Source of the DNA: Bugula neritina
Taxonomy: Eukaryota > Bryozoa > Gymnolaemata > Cheilostomatida > Bugulidae
DNA: 64,000 bases
Assembly (NCBI GenBank): GCA_964035545.1
Contig: OZ037771.1
Coordinates: 11,607,980-11,671,979, forward strand
Direction: 5' to 3'
Part shown: positions 13,101 through 26,915 of the stretch, one piece after another
Layout of the letters: each line of letters opens with the position of its first letter
Numbering within the stretch: position 1 is the stretch's first letter
The notes under the pieces: generated by a model
Database searches by the model: none
The model's input: only the letters and a program-made list of their open reading frames with translations
Told to the model about the DNA's origin: nothing
Translations under genes and position numbers: made by a program

Positions 13101-13581
13101 AAGGTTACTGTATAATCTCTCAGAGTTAGGGTACAGAGTAGGTCTGGGCTATTTGTTACAACTTTTCATTATGTAGCAGTGAGCTCCTGAGAAAGAAACT
13201 TTTACTTTTACTCTCGAGAAAATAGCCAGAGTGAGAGAAGCAGAGAACCAATGCAAACAAAAGTAAAATGCCAGCACTAAAATTAGGTACACTATAATAA
13301 TGGACACAGTCAGTTCTCAGCTAATAGGTAGGGTATAGAGGTATTTAGTAATGCTGTAATTAGGGGTAAAATAACCAAAGTCTGACTTAAAGATGAAAAG
13401 CAAACTCTACACTGTCGTGTTTTGAGATTGTTGTCTTCTCTTTACTAACACAGTGACATATTTGACTACAAAAAATCAATTATCACACAGCTCCATTCTG
13501 TAAACACCACTTAAAGTTACAGCCATCATTTGAACTTCATTATTTGTGACTGAAACAGAATAGTTGAAAGAAGGCCAAGGC
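10130..13581. other. intergenic, no gene seen
   Basis: AT-rich, with stop codons in all frames. No repeat family or RNA gene was recognised. It presumably includes the promoter of the gasdermin-like gene at its right end. Confidence 0.5.
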
Positions 13582-16500
13582 ATGGAGATGACTGATTTTA
13601 TCCAAGTAAGTTACAAATATACTTTTTATATTATACCTGTGTATAATCAGCTATACCTTTTCAAGAATGGTAGAATTGAAGAAAAGTAATAGCTTTGATC
13701 GTGTGTAATAAGACTTGTATCTTATTCGCTGTTAATTATCAGCTGTCATATTCTGTTTCCAGCTGTTTAAACTACAAACTGTCATTGTGTAGCTATGCTA
13801 GGCATAGCCTAGAGCCACACGGTGCGTATTTTCGCATGCGAAAATTGAAATCACAAGAAGCAAAGGTGTCCACTGTGCGCGTTGAGAAAACCTTCGCACT
13901 TGTCGCTCTGCATTTTCAACGCAAGTGCGAATCGTCTCTGTCGTCGTCACATAATTGGCTGGTAGCTATTCAGCGAGCCCAATTTCTTTATTTAGTACTA
14001 TATTCCAGTAAATTGCGTTTTATTGAAAGCGAGTGCGATTTAAAAATGAAAGCTTTATTTATAACGCATCACTGACGCTACAGTGGACGCCTTTGCTACC
14101 CGTGATTTTAATTTTCGCATGCGAAAATACGCACAGTGTGGCCCTAGGCTTACTGCTAGTGAGAATATAGTCTTGTAACGATATAATAAAACTTTGCTGT
14201 ATTTGTGGATAGTCAAATAAGATGCTAGTATACCAGTAGAGTGGACTTTATTCAAATTTCCGGCCACAGCCCAGTAGTGCATTTGTCTATTAAAGGTATC
14301 TACTACACCAGAATCTGTATGAAGTATTTTCAGCCTTTTTTTATGCTTTTTTTGATGTCTAATTGGAAAAAGTTGACATTTTAAACTCAACGTTGTTATT
14401 CCACTCTTCTCCGGTTTAAATAAGTAATCAGTCTTTTACCACTTACTATGCTTTTTTGTAGATTGATGAAAAAAATGCTAAGCTCTGCAACCTATTGCTT
14501 GTAGGAGTGGTAGTAGGAGTAGCATGTGTATTGATCTGGAAAAGATACTGGTCAGAGTCAAGTATGTAAATAAGTCTATATTTTCAACCCCATCGATAAT
14601 ATTAATTGAAATGAAAATGAAGACTTACTAAACTTTTAGTAAAAATGTATTTGATTTTTTCATTAAAAGACACATAATAATACTTTAGAAAGAGCTCCAA
14701 TAAAATATTAGCTATAAAGCAGGCTATGGTTTCTTCCAGTTTTCTCAACCATTCAGAGTGGAAAGTTAAGCTACTTTTAATTTTTGACTGACTAGTGAAA
14801 ATGTTTCTGGCCAGCTGGTATTAAATTAACAGACATGAGCTCAGCCAATATTTGTCTACAATAACCCATTGTATCTTTATGACTGCACATAGTACAGCAT
14901 AGTTAATCTTCTCCAATCAACAATTTATCTAGGAAGAAATGTAGCAAATGGGTTTTCATATTATAGTCATATGAATCCAGAATTTTAGCCATTAATGTAG
15001 TTATACCGTTAAATGCACAACTAGATTGGTACTAGTCTAATTTCCAAGATGTTGAGATTAACTTATTAGCTCATTTATAATTAGCCTTGCTTTCACAATT
15101 AAATAAAACTTGATGGGTATTAGCATTAGTTTTATGCCATGAAGAAAAATTAAAGGGGCAGATCGTGAGTAGCCGCTAGGCTATTAGATGTACCTTTTCA
15201 CATGAGATGAACTTTAGTGAAGGAGACAATGTTAACATTTTTGATTAGCTTTTTCATGCATTTATCAAGGTACATTTGTTATTTTCGTCACAATTTCAGC
15301 AGTACCCACAATTAACCTAAGACCACAAAGAGCGAAGTTGATTTCTGTGTGTCTAGCCAAGGAACTAGGTGGTGACCGTCTGCACCCCATCCAATCCGAG
15401 TACGAGGCAGCAAGTTTAGACCTGTTTGGTTTAACAACGGAAAATCGTTTAATATATGACTTGAATCTGTACTCTGTTTTTAGAAAGACAACTTTTGTAC
15501 AAAAGGTAATTGGCATGATTGATGACCTTGAAGATGCTAAAGCATGTTATCAGAGTGAAAAATAATTCACACTAACTAATTTAAATTTACATTTACATAT
15601 AAAATGGTATAGTTTTCACATTTAATTTTGGGGTAAATCTAGCTGTAGTATTACAACTTCATGATTTTAATGATTTTTGTGAGATCAGCTATTTCATCAA
15701 TATAGTCAATCAACCTCTCTAGCACTTTTTTATAATTGACAATGCTTGAGAAGAGGCATCGCTGGTGTTAAACGAGTTTCCAAAAAGCACCCGTTAGAAC
15801 TCAAAATTTTTAGTGCAAAACATAAGTGTGATTTAAAATATAGAATAACTATTAAACTAACATTATAAGCAATTAATATTTCAAGATTTAAAATTCAATT
15901 TTATAATCAATAATTTAAGAACTAAAGCTGCTTTTTAGCAAAGCATCCAACAGAAGTCTAACATTTATATTTGAGTTAGGAGTTGAGCAAATTATTATCC
16001 ACGATTATTTTGCAGAACCCATCGACACATGACACAACATATCTGTCTGGAAGAAATTGTGAATTAAAGGGGAGTTTAACTGCTGACTTAGCTGCTCGAA
16101 TATTTGACAACTACAATGCAAGTGCTTGTGGGCGCATCACAGTAGAGTTGAAAGCAAACTTTGACCGCTTTCAACTGGATAAAGTGAATGAAAGTTTTCT
16201 TGGAGATTACGTAGAACATAGGTGAGAGCTAACTTGCTAAATGGCCAGCATAACAAATACACTTTTACTGAATGAAATATATTAGACTGCTTTAGAAGTT
16301 TAAATTGAACCCAAAAATAAATCATTTTAACATAAACTCTCCTCTAACTATTCTAAAAAAATAAATTCTATATAATATTGGCAATGGAATAGTGAAGGTC
16401 AATAAAGCCTTTCTCTGCTTTATAAAATGTTATTTGAAACACAGACATTTTTTTTAGCAATTTATAATTTTTAAAAAAGTTATTTCACTAAAAATTTAAT

Positions 16501-19500
16501 ATAACTGTGATTTCCTTTAAACCTAATTTAGAAAAAAAAATTTATCCCGCAAACTATATAGTATGCTGATTATTTTTATTTTGTTATATAATCTAGTGAA
16601 ATAAAAAAAGATCACCACCTAATTAAAAAGGCATTTGCTGGTGAAGAAAAGTTGTACGTTATCACTGGAGTAGTGCGGACAACCACACCAACTGAAGTCT
16701 ATCTCAACTGGGATCTTAAAAAATGTCAGCCCTCTCAGGTTTGAAGCACACATTTCCAAGCTATCTATATTATTTTATTTGTATTCAGCAGCTGCTATTA
16801 TCTTATTGTAACCTTATGGTTTGATATTGCAGTTGTGAGTGGTAAAGCAATAATTGTATATTTGCCAGCTTCAAAATGCTGGCTTGCGCTTAGTTTTGGT
16901 TACAAATGAGTCACTGACACTAAAAGCAGATTTTCTAGAAGGGTATAAATGAAACATTATTTTCGTATTTTCTACTTGAAATAGTTATTGAGTCATTTTA
17001 CTTAAATTAGTACACAGTATATATCTAGCTTTTAGCTATTTTTCACAATTTAGCGGCTATAATGTATATATAGTTTCTTGTATTAAACTAATAAAATATT
17101 AACAAGTACAGCTGAATAATTAGGACATTTTCTAATTTTGATTAATTTTCTACGTTTGTTGTTCCTAATATTTTAGTAAATTTCATGTCTGATGCTTTTT
17201 TCACACCCAAGGTAACTGAAAAATTAAGAAAAAACATGGAAAATCAAGCAAAATTAGAAAACAACCTTGCTTATTTGTTTGTATTTGTTAATATTTCATC
17301 AGTTTCATGCAATAAACTGTACACATTAGCAGCTAAAATTGAAAAAAATAGCTAAAAACTAGATATATATTATATACATGTATATAGTGTCTACTAAATT
17401 AAGTACAATGACCCTATTGATAATCAGAGATTTATTTTTGAAATTATCATCTATTCGCAGGATGTGTTGAAATGCAAAAAAAATTTTGCAGTTCATATAT
17501 GTCTTGGTGATTTCAGCATCCTAACCCCATTGCACAGCTTTTGCAGTTGCAATGCGCACACCTTTTGAAAATACACTACAAGCAGTTTCTTGTATGAAGC
17601 AGATTAGGGCTGTGGAATTTTGTAGTCCCTGTTATATTAATTCAAAGTAATAGACACTAAAGCCACATTGGTTCATTAAACTAGATAATTTTCAAACATA
17701 ACAGTATTTAATTGAGAACTAGAACTTGCTGATTCAATAAGCCCAAATTTTACAAGATGTATTTTATTGCAACTTTATTTTGCTATATATAGGAACGTAA
17801 GAATGAGGGAGAAACTATAACAAGCAACCAGTCTAGAAATGAGGGCATGCAAGTCAGTGGGGGATTGAGCTACAGAGAAAATAGGAAAGATTTAAACATA
17901 AATTATGATAGTATTCATTGGCGAAAAATATATCTTGAAGCAGGAACAGTGGTGGCATATGAACACATCCCTTTAAAGGAGTTGTGTGGTATGTTTCTAC
18001 AATGTGGTAAGTAAAAGCTATGCATTATTAGACTTGAAATCTGCAACAACTTGCAACAAATTTTCTGTCCAGCAACAACTTTTCTGTGCAACATAATTAT
18101 TGTGCTTCTAGATGCTTTTTTGAATTTGAATGTTTTGCTGATATGGGTTTCTTAAATGAAATGCTAACAGAAGTTCCAATTGGTCACACTCTATAACTCA
18201 AGCTAATGCTTTTACACGTTTAGTTAGGTACATATAGGACTTTTATTACCAAGTCGAGTAATTAATAATAATAATCAAATGATACCATAATACATAAATG
18301 CGTTAGGAGATGAAATTAAAATTATTCAAAAATAGCTGATGGGCAACTGGGTAGAAGTTGGAAAGCCTTTCCATTGAAACAGATGACTAAAATCAGGCAA
18401 TATGTGGGTAAGATCTGGCAAAAGCAAGCTCCACAAGAAAACATCCAACAAGGTAAGGGAAATTGTTCAGAAACTAACTTAAAGATTGGAGAGGCTTAAA
18501 TAAACTGTTAAAGGACATAGGTAATCAGAAAAGAAATTATTTTGAAGTTTTAAGGCACAAAATCTCAAATTCAAACATGGTAAACATAATGAACTCACCG
18601 AATTAAGTAAAAAACATTTTATGTGATGACTAGGTGATTAATTGCTGATAATCAAGTAATTTTACTATAATCAATAAGGATATAAATGGGGCCTATCCAG
18701 GTTATAGGACATTAGTTTTCACTTGCTAGCTGGAATGCAGAGTAAAACTTGAAAAATTCAAGTATAGCAAACAAATTTTTGTAACAAAAGTTGGTGCAAA
18801 GAAATGCAGGCCTGCATGTTCTATAATATACTTGGTTATTTTGTAGATATCACTACGGTTAACACCACAACAAATGATGGTGAGTTACTTCAACTTAATA
18901 TTATATCAGTTTTAGAGCTACTATTTATTTTCATGAGTTAATATCTGGTCTCATTGTGTTTTGATGAGAATTATCAGAATTTGCATATTATTTCTTACAA
19001 GCTTACTAACCATAAATACTTATATACATGTGTCTCCAATTTTGTATTCGGTGTTTATATCTTTTCAAACATGCTAAAATTTAATTTTTCTGCTCTATAT
19101 CAGCAACATGCAATACTATGACATCACATACACTGGTTATATATCACTGCAGACTAACAACACACACACTCCTATATCAAATTGATACTGTAAAACAAGG
19201 CAATGCCAATTGAATGCATGGATGTTTGTGCAAGTATATTTTACTAAAACGCATTTTCCAACTAATTACCATTTGTCTACAATACTACAACTTCCGCAGT
19301 GCATGAAGCACCTGATATTTCGCAACTTTTATAACTCTGCAAGAAACTGTAGTATTGTGTTTATAATATTTTAGGTGATGTCACCAATGACACAGCACTA
19401 GACTCTTCAGCTGCTGCTTATCTCTCAGGTCCTGGCTCTGATGATCAGCTACATGTAGGAAATGACACTGCAGGTACTAATCAGCCAAGCATTGGCCTAA

Positions 19501-19881
19501 AGCTATGATGAATTGTAACTTTTAAAGTTTACTTGCGTTGACACATGAGCTGCAATAATACTTGATTGTATATCAACTTTCTCTCTCTTCAAGTTACGGA
19601 TATGGGAAATTTATTCTGTTTCTGTTAGTTTCAAACTACAGAGTTGAAAACTTCAGTTGAATTATAGCAGCTTTCTCTAACATATGCTTTGACTTGACTG
19701 TTGTTTCTGAAACTTATGTGTAGCTCAACATGTAACCAACTGCTCTAATTTGTTATTCAGGAACTTCACATTCCTGGTTAGGCAATAATAAATATTTGTC
19801 TGCTGACAATTGTTAGGGGGAGGAAACAACGCTGTGTTAACAGGAAGTAGTAAGCCTGTTCAAGTATCTGGCTCAATATGA
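13582..19881 (+). CDS. gasdermin-like protein with N-terminal membrane segment, nine exons
   Basis: Exons 13582-13605, 14462-14561, 15300-15505, 16016-16221, 16597-16738, 17793-18006, 18847-18879, 19375-19473 and 19817-19881 join in phase to 1089 nt (362 aa plus stop). Residues ~16-34 (Leu/Val/Gly-rich, then WKR) form a predicted membrane helix. Residues ~50-290 resemble the gasdermin N-terminal domain: the [13 protein letters not shown] start, then DHHLIK followed by [11 protein letters not shown], which closely mirrors the pejvakin/GSDMD block, then an [10 protein letters not shown] strand near 276-285. Gasdermin N-domains oligomerise into membrane pores in cell death. The tail (298-362) is Thr/Asn/Ser/Gly-rich and too short for the usual autoinhibitory C-domain. 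I see no DxxD caspase site in it. The exon model is strong. The family call rests on remembered family patterns and needs a profile or structure check. Confidence 0.72.
13807..14149. mobile_element. PIF/Harbinger-type MITE, copy 1 (in intron 1 of the gasdermin-like gene)
   Basis: A 343-bp element with long terminal inverted repeats: GCCTAG(A/G)GCCACAC...TGCGTATTTTCGCATGCG at the left and its complement at the right. It is the same family as 25286-25629. Flanks are ATA and TTA, one change from a perfect 3-bp duplication. No transposase frame is present. Confidence 0.78.
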
Positions 19882-20939
19882 CAGAATTAAATATTGCGGA
19901 TAATTTCTAGTAGTCTTGAAACTTGACTTGCAATGAGACATACAACTGTGTATGAGCTGAATCAAACTACCAGACTATTGCAATAGCTTATTATTTAATT
20001 TCATATTAATTTCACTTCTGTCATATTAGTCATACAAAATTATAGTATTGAATTAAATTAATGTGACGTACTTCTGTTTTAAATAGTATGCCTACAGCTA
20101 TATAGTTACTAGTCACATCCTTATGTTTACCAGATTTATATTCCATTTATAATATTTTTAAAAACTCCTACGCGGTTTTCATAATTTTGTGTCATTTGAA
20201 ACTTTCAAACCATGAATGTAGCAGTGACCCTTTATCTTCTAAACTATCATGAAAAGAAAGATTAATTAGTCAATTTTCTACAAAGAGGATGGTTCACCCA
20301 ATAAACCTACATAATATTATTAGATTTATTATAGCATAGCAAATCTACATTATTATTGCATTGTATTCGTGTCTAAAATATTAAGTAGTGCAACTGCAAT
20401 ACCCCTGCAAACTTAATATATATTTAATCTTGCATCAGTGGCATTTTAACTCTATCACATAAACATATAACTACTCCTCAGTAGTTCATTGTGTACTTAG
20501 CTCAGTGTAGAATTGATAAATAACATGACTACTGCTATCAATGAAGAGCTCCTAGCTTATGAAACTCGAAACACAATGTATTAAAATATTATGTATTCAA
20601 TTGTTGTGGCAAACTTATAGAATGATGTAAATGAAGTCTTATTGAAATTTTCCAAATTTCTTCATGCAGCTTGAAGTTCTAAAATAGCACAAAAATGACA
20701 AAAGTTTTACTATGGTTAGTTCACCAACTACTTTTTTAATTTGGATATTTGGTAATTGTCGCCCCTGTCCGTCGAATATAAGTTAGCCAAATTTTATTAA
20801 CAAACTACAGTTTGTATAAATAAGAATAAAAAAGTTTGAAAGCTACAATTTATTATTAGAATAATGCTTTATAAAACAAATACTTTTATAAATTCAACTA
20901 TATTAGACTTTCACACACACACCTACATATATCTGCGCT
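19882..20939. other. 3' flank of the gasdermin-like gene, intergenic
   Basis: An ATTAAA-like polyadenylation signal lies a few bases after the stop codon. The rest is AT-rich with no gene seen. Confidence 0.5.
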
Positions 20940-21720
20940 TTATAATGGGGGTTTTCCTTAAGTTGAAGGGAAACACCTATTCTGTGCAATATAACTACAC
21001 AACAATAATCCTGATTAGTTTGTTTTAAAATAATTGTTTATACTTTATTACAACTGATTTAGCACATTTCAGGTAAAGTAGGAAATGCAGAGACGAATAA
21101 CTGTTAAATATAGAGCTTTGCTTAACCTTGTCATAGCATATCTTAGAAGTGTAGATATGCTAGGGACGTGGCTAATCAAGACATAGTTATCGATTATTAG
21201 GTATTGAATTAGGAGAGAAGACTTTAGGAGACTATTGTAATCTCCAACTCAATGATACTAACTGATATCCTAAACCAATGTTACTTGCAATTCATTATGT
21301 TGGTCATTATTACATGTTACATGGTAACACAACTCCCATCATGACAAACTCCTTAATTAATCAATAGTTGATTTATAATTATAAATTTATTTTTACACAT
21401 TGAAAAAATAAGGTATTGTAATTACTGAAATAACAAAACTAAAGAGAAGAATAATTTACATTTGTAAATATAAAATAAAAAAAAAGAACATATTATTTTA
21501 CTTTTGCACATCGTAATTAGCATTTGTACAAAAAATCAGATAGTAACATACATTTGCAACTTTCAACAAAGTTTACTAGATAACAATAATACGTAGGAAA
21601 TATGCTTTGTGACTTTGATATAGAGAAGTCAGTGGTAACTCAACTAGTACAGTAGATGAGTCATTGTCATTACAGAATATAACTTGAGTATTCAAGAGTA
21701 TACATGAATCTGAGTTATAT

Positions 21721-24700
21721 TCAGTTGAGTTGGTAAAACAACACCTTCTCCTCACTATATCTCGGTACAATCAAAGTATTCCCAGAAACATACAAATCAT
21801 AGACAGGAGATGAAGATCTTTCAGTAGAATCAGAAATATGAGTCACAACTTCTCCTGCAATAAAACAGTGTAAATTAATACAATATATCAGTTAGACTTA
21901 TAAAGCATTATACAGGGAGCATTACAAATAGAGAGCACAACTTCCCAGTATATCACAGCGCAATATAAACTGTGCTGAGCTACAACAGTATGCCTATAAT
22001 GTAGTTGGAGTATATATATATTATATCGTGTAGTTAGAGTAGTAGTAGTTAGTCTGGTAGTTAGAATACAATGGTACTAACATATTATGTAAAGATCTCA
22101 CCTGTATTACTATCCAGTAACCAGAGAGTAGGTGTAGTACTATTATTCATCACATAAACCATTCCTCTCTGATACGCCACACCTTGAGGTTCACTCACGT
22201 GTTGAGACTCCCAACAGCTTTTGCCGTTCGAAATGTCAAGTTTAAAGACTCGGGAGGAGTCAGTGTCAGATATAACAACATAGTTAGTCTCCACACTGCA
22301 GATAGCTGTAGCTCCAGAACCAGTCAGTAGAGGACAAGGGAGGCTTTTCTGTACCTCCCCGGTAAAAGAATAGAAAGTGAGTGACTTACTATCACCACTA
22401 GGGACTATAATCAGATCATTCGTTACTGCTAGTTTGTTGCACCAACCTTTGCTGTTGCCAGACCACTTGGTAACTAAATTCCCAGACAAGTCATGGACAC
22501 AGACTGTATAGTTACTATCAGCCACTAAACTGACTACTCTGTCATTAAATACTCTCACACATTCTACAAAGCTATTAAATTTGGTAAGGAAATCACCTAA
22601 TCGGTATTCTCTATGGATCAGTTTTACTGTTTTATCATCTAACCCCACATAAGTGATACCCTCATGTTGAAATACTGAGTTACACTGTGATGAGACATCC
22701 ACAGTGTGGGACAAAGTCATAGACTGAGGGACAAAACCAGTAGTTTTCAATCCATGTGATACACTAACTTCTTCATACTGTGGGTAGACAATTCCTACTT
22801 CAACTTCTCTCTTTTCGTCTAAAGTTTAAGAGATATTAACCTATGGTAGTTCAATATTAATGAGCATTTATACTTATACAAAGAGTAGTTACTGAAGGAT
22901 TAATTTACAAAAGTTGCAAGTTTGGATCGCTAGGATGTGAAACTTTTATATCATATAATAGCCGAGATAGTTATGCATTTACTAGTAAGATTTGTCCTAC
23001 CATGTGTGAAAAATGAAAAAAGACATTTGAAAAAAAGCTACCAGTCTGAGAATTGCATAAAATTTGTATTCATAAATTTATGAGTATGATAGCGTCATGT
23101 GTGTAAAAGCCAAAAAGGACACTTCAGAGAAAGCCATTGGCATAAAAACTATAAAATTACTATGAAAAATCATTTAAATACCATTTTACTAACCTTTGAC
23201 TTTCAGAGTTGCTATGTTACGCAGTTTAAGTGAAGGTAGATTATCAGACACCAACTTTCTCATACTGTCACATATTTCTTCATACCTGGTCACCAGATCT
23301 ACCTGTATGTGTACTAATCATAGTAAATTATAAGATATAAACACATTCATGGTATTATAATTAGTGGTATGTAATACATATATAATAATAATATCAATTC
23401 CTAGGAGGAATTTCTCATTTCAAAATAAAATTATGATAAAATTTCCAATTGATATAACTGACTGCAAAATAACATGTAGAGATCATCTTTTGAATTTGAT
23501 TAACTATTCCACAGGAACTTGTGAAGACAAAATATCAGCTTTACTTGTCATATTTACAATAAACTATAAATATATTTTTACATGCAGTAATACACAGTTG
23601 ACTCGCAACAATACAGGAAAATTACTAAGTTAACACAACAATAATATTTATTACTTAGAATTTAAAGCCAACACATTACATTGGTAATAGAGCACCTGGT
23701 GGCAGCTGTCAAGTTTAGCCTCTACTTGAAGTTTATGTCTACTCAGCTCTGCCCATTTCACTCCAACATTTTCCTCCATGAAACGAAGTAGATCAGATTT
23801 CACAGTCTGTCTCAGTTCCACTAAATCCTCTTCTAACTTCCTGTACTTCATCTGTATTGCTTCCACCTAATAATGAATATAACAGTCAGGCTATGCTGTG
23901 GTAAGAGTAGTAAAGTAAAGCAAAATGTGTATTACCACAGCCATAATCATGCCATATATCAAAAAAGCCGATGAAAAAAGAAAGGGTAAAATTTGAGGTG
24001 AAGGAAATGTTCCTCATTAAATATATTTTATATACAACAGAATTTGATGAATGGTAATAATCTATTACTTTGCGTCAGTATTTACTGAAAAACTACTTTG
24101 GCAAATTACACACTATTTTAGATATAAAATATAGATTAACTAGAACTAAAAAGGCACTTTCCAAGCAGCATTTAACTATATAATGTAGATTATATATAGA
24201 TTTGTCATACTACAATATAGTCCAGTTTGATGTTCAGTAGTAAAATCAGTAGTAAATCTATGGCTTTAGACACCTTCAGAGCACCTGTTCCACTGACTAC
24301 GAATGCGAAATTTGACAGGGCATGGCAAACTTGTCACATGCAATAAACAACCAGTGAATGACACACTGGATTAATACACCCTTTTCACAAGTCCCTCTAG
24401 GGCAGGGCTGCCCAACAGGTGGCCCCGGAGGCGAATGTGACCCCCAGCCTACTTTTATTATATGGCCCTCAAAAGCATAAAACTAAAAATAGCTTTCACA
24501 GTATACATTAATTAAAGTAAAAGAACTACATTTCAAATTAGTTCTTTCAACAACATATGGATATAGCAGAATGCTTGTAGCTAACAACCTAAATCCCACA
24601 AAAAGAGTGCATTGATAATCATCAAGGAGTCTCCAATGTAAAGTTCAGACTTCCACTTCACTATTACCATACGATTAGCATGTAACAGGATGACGTAATT

Positions 24701-26911
24701 TTATTATATAAAATTAATGAAACGATTTCTAATTATTCAACTTCCTGTGAGACATTATCAACCAATTACTATCCAATCCAGTCTAACCTGTTCAATACAA
24801 GTCTTCCGGAGTGTTCCAATCATCTCCTTCGTCTCTTTTTCAAAATTCGACACAACTTCAGATGTTTTCTTGAATAAACTGGAGAGTTGTTCTTCCCTGT
24901 CAGTTACTTGAACTTTCAACTCATCAATTTCTGTTCTTAGTTTCAACATTAGCATGTCTAGAGACATGAGTTGATGGTTCGATCCTACAGCAGATATTAG
25001 TAAGAAATGATAACAGCATTAAAGTATTAATAGCTGTAACCTAACTGTCCATACCTTTGCCAACATAATTATAAACAAGTTTAAACTATACAATCTAGTA
25101 CCAAAGCAATAATTGAACACCAGCATCTAAATGGAATTATCATTTCAATTGATTACTAATCTGAAATTGGCCACTTAATCGATGACAAAACAAAAACTTT
25201 GAGAAGTAGCTTTTACTCGGTGAAATTTTCAACTCGGTCAAATTGAATTTCTGACTGAAAACCGTGACGGTATAAAACACTGTTAGCCTAGGGCCACACG
25301 GTGCGTATTTTCGCATGCGAAAATTGAAATCACAAGTAGCAAAGGTGTCCACTGTACACGTTGAGAAAACATTCGCACTTGTCGCTCAGCATTCTCAACG
25401 CAAGTGCGAATCGTCTCTGTCGTCGTCACCTAATTGGCTGGTAGTTATTCAGCGAGGCCAACTTCTTTATTTTAGTGCTACATTCCAGTAAATTGCGTTT
25501 TATTGAAAGCGAGTGCGATTTAAAAATGAAAGCTTTATTTATCACGCGTCACTGACGCTACAGTGGACACCTTTGCTACTAAGGATTTCAATTATCGCAT
25601 GCGAAAATACGAACAGTGTGGCCCTAGGCTTAGTGCTAAAAATCAACAAAGATGGTCTCACAACTCCCAATATTATTGAAATGTCATATAAAACAAGATG
25701 TCTAACAGACTCCTACCATCAGTACAATTAGATTCTTCAGCTGAACACTCTGCACACACAACAGAGAGACAACTCCTACAAGCCAGACTATACTCTGTAT
25801 TCTTATGTACAGTGCAGAATCTTGGTGTTAGTTGTTGAGCTTTTAGTCTGTATTCACTGATAGGAATTGTAGAGTGGTTCATACTTAGGTCTTCATGCAT
25901 CTAAAACATACTAATTATGATATAAAATATTGTCTTTTACTTTCAAACACATAGAAATTGTCTGCTCTGAAGTAACAAAAATAGCTGAGTTATAATTATT
26001 TTGCTTTTGCAGTGTTGCACTACTAGATTGAGTGAGTGTTACTGCATAAACCAGAAAAAGGCTCTTAATTAGACAGTTATGCCAAAAACTTAATCAGATT
26101 GAACAGAAAAATGAAAAACCTGATCCCACTGTTTTGCATAGTGCTGCCTAAACAGATATATTTCATTGAAATGAAAGCAAACTTCTGTCATCTGTGTTAT
26201 TTGTCTTGTAGCTGACTTTATTCATCAGCTCATGCTTCTGCTTTTTCTATGACAATAAAACCTAGCTTTGGTTTGTATAAGACAGAGACTAGTAAACATT
26301 TACCTCTTGATGTTTAGCACAATATTTGGCTGAACAAGTTGTACAGTAAGTAACTGCAGCCTCATTTAAAACTCCTTTTTTAGAGCAAGTGTCGCAACAG
26401 GAGTTGTCTACTCTACATGGGAGATTGTTTACTGGAATGTCAAACACTTTTCTATAAGAAAAACAAAATAAATGTGAGATAAAATGAACAGAAGAAAGTT
26501 CTGAAAAAATGGCATACTGCTAAGTTATATCAACAATCTATAACTTTATTATGAAACAGCATACTTCAGCAACTAAATAGTTTTCAGAGAAGTAAAATTT
26601 AAAGTATATATAATACTCAATAGCTTGTTTACTATGTTAGTAATGTATAAAAAATCCGGAAATAATTAAATAATTTTGAAATGCAAATTATTACACATAT
26701 TATAGTATCTGAAAAACGAGTGGATGTCAGACAACCTGACTTGAATGTACCTGCAAAGGGGGCATCTCAAAACACCCTGAATACTGAGATAATCCAACAA
26801 ACAACTGAGACAATGTGAGTGACCACATGGCAAGTATCTGGGGTCATCCATTTTTTCCTCTTTTTTCAAACAAAATCCACATTCTGCTTGATTCTCCACA
26901 GGGTCGGTCAT
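21721..26911 (-). CDS. TRIM-like protein 1: RING, two B-boxes, coiled coil, beta-propeller-like
   Basis: Exons in transcript order: 26911-26751, 26451-26304, 25900-25717, 24984-24788, 23866-23696, 23302-23194, 22818-22102, 21854-21721; 1821 nt, 606 aa plus stop. RING finger: C11, C14, C29, H31, C34, C37, C50, C53, so likely a ubiquitin E3 ligase. B-box 1: C73, C76, C90, C93, C98, H101. B-box 2: C132, H135, C144, C147, C152, C155. Heptad-like Glu/Lys/Leu segments at ~170-320 suggest the dimerising coiled coil. Residues ~335-606 have repeating strand-rich blocks ending in dipeptides such as GE or GN, like an NHL/WD-type propeller that would bind substrate. An acceptor (CAG|AAGTATG, 26915) precedes the start, so there is a 5' UTR exon further upstream. 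TRIM-like is a domain-order call; no specific orthologue is claimed. Confidence 0.92.
24400..24475. mobile_element. hAT-type element end, fragment
   Basis: CAGGGCTGCCCAACAGGTGGCCC followed by CCGGAGG resembles the terminal sequence of many hAT non-autonomous elements. It lies in an intron of TRIM-like gene 1. The equivalent introns of copies 2 and 3 lack it. I could not place the other end. Confidence 0.5.
25286..25629. mobile_element. PIF/Harbinger-type MITE, copy 2, with empty site in paralogues
   Basis: 344 bp, from GCCTAGGGCCACAC to GTGTGGCCCTAGGC, with long terminal inverted repeats and TTA on both sides (25283-25285 and 25630-25632). TRIM-like copy 2 reads CTGTTAGTGCTAAA at the same place (~43859), the exact empty site. 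The 3-bp TTA duplication fits the PIF/Harbinger preference for TWA. Confidence 0.87.
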
Positions 26912-26915
26912 ACTT

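Noticed and set aside
13695-14390. Frames of 111-126 codons on both strands
   Set aside because: They lie mostly in the Harbinger-type MITE and its flanks, inside an intron of the gasdermin-like gene.
15265-15516. Minus-strand frame of 83 codons
   Set aside because: It is the antisense of a well-supported exon of the gasdermin-like gene.
15506-15565. Read-through of exon 3 to the stop at 15563-15565
   Set aside because: A good donor (AAAAG|GTAATT) at 15505 joins in phase to exon 4, which continues the gasdermin-like similarity.
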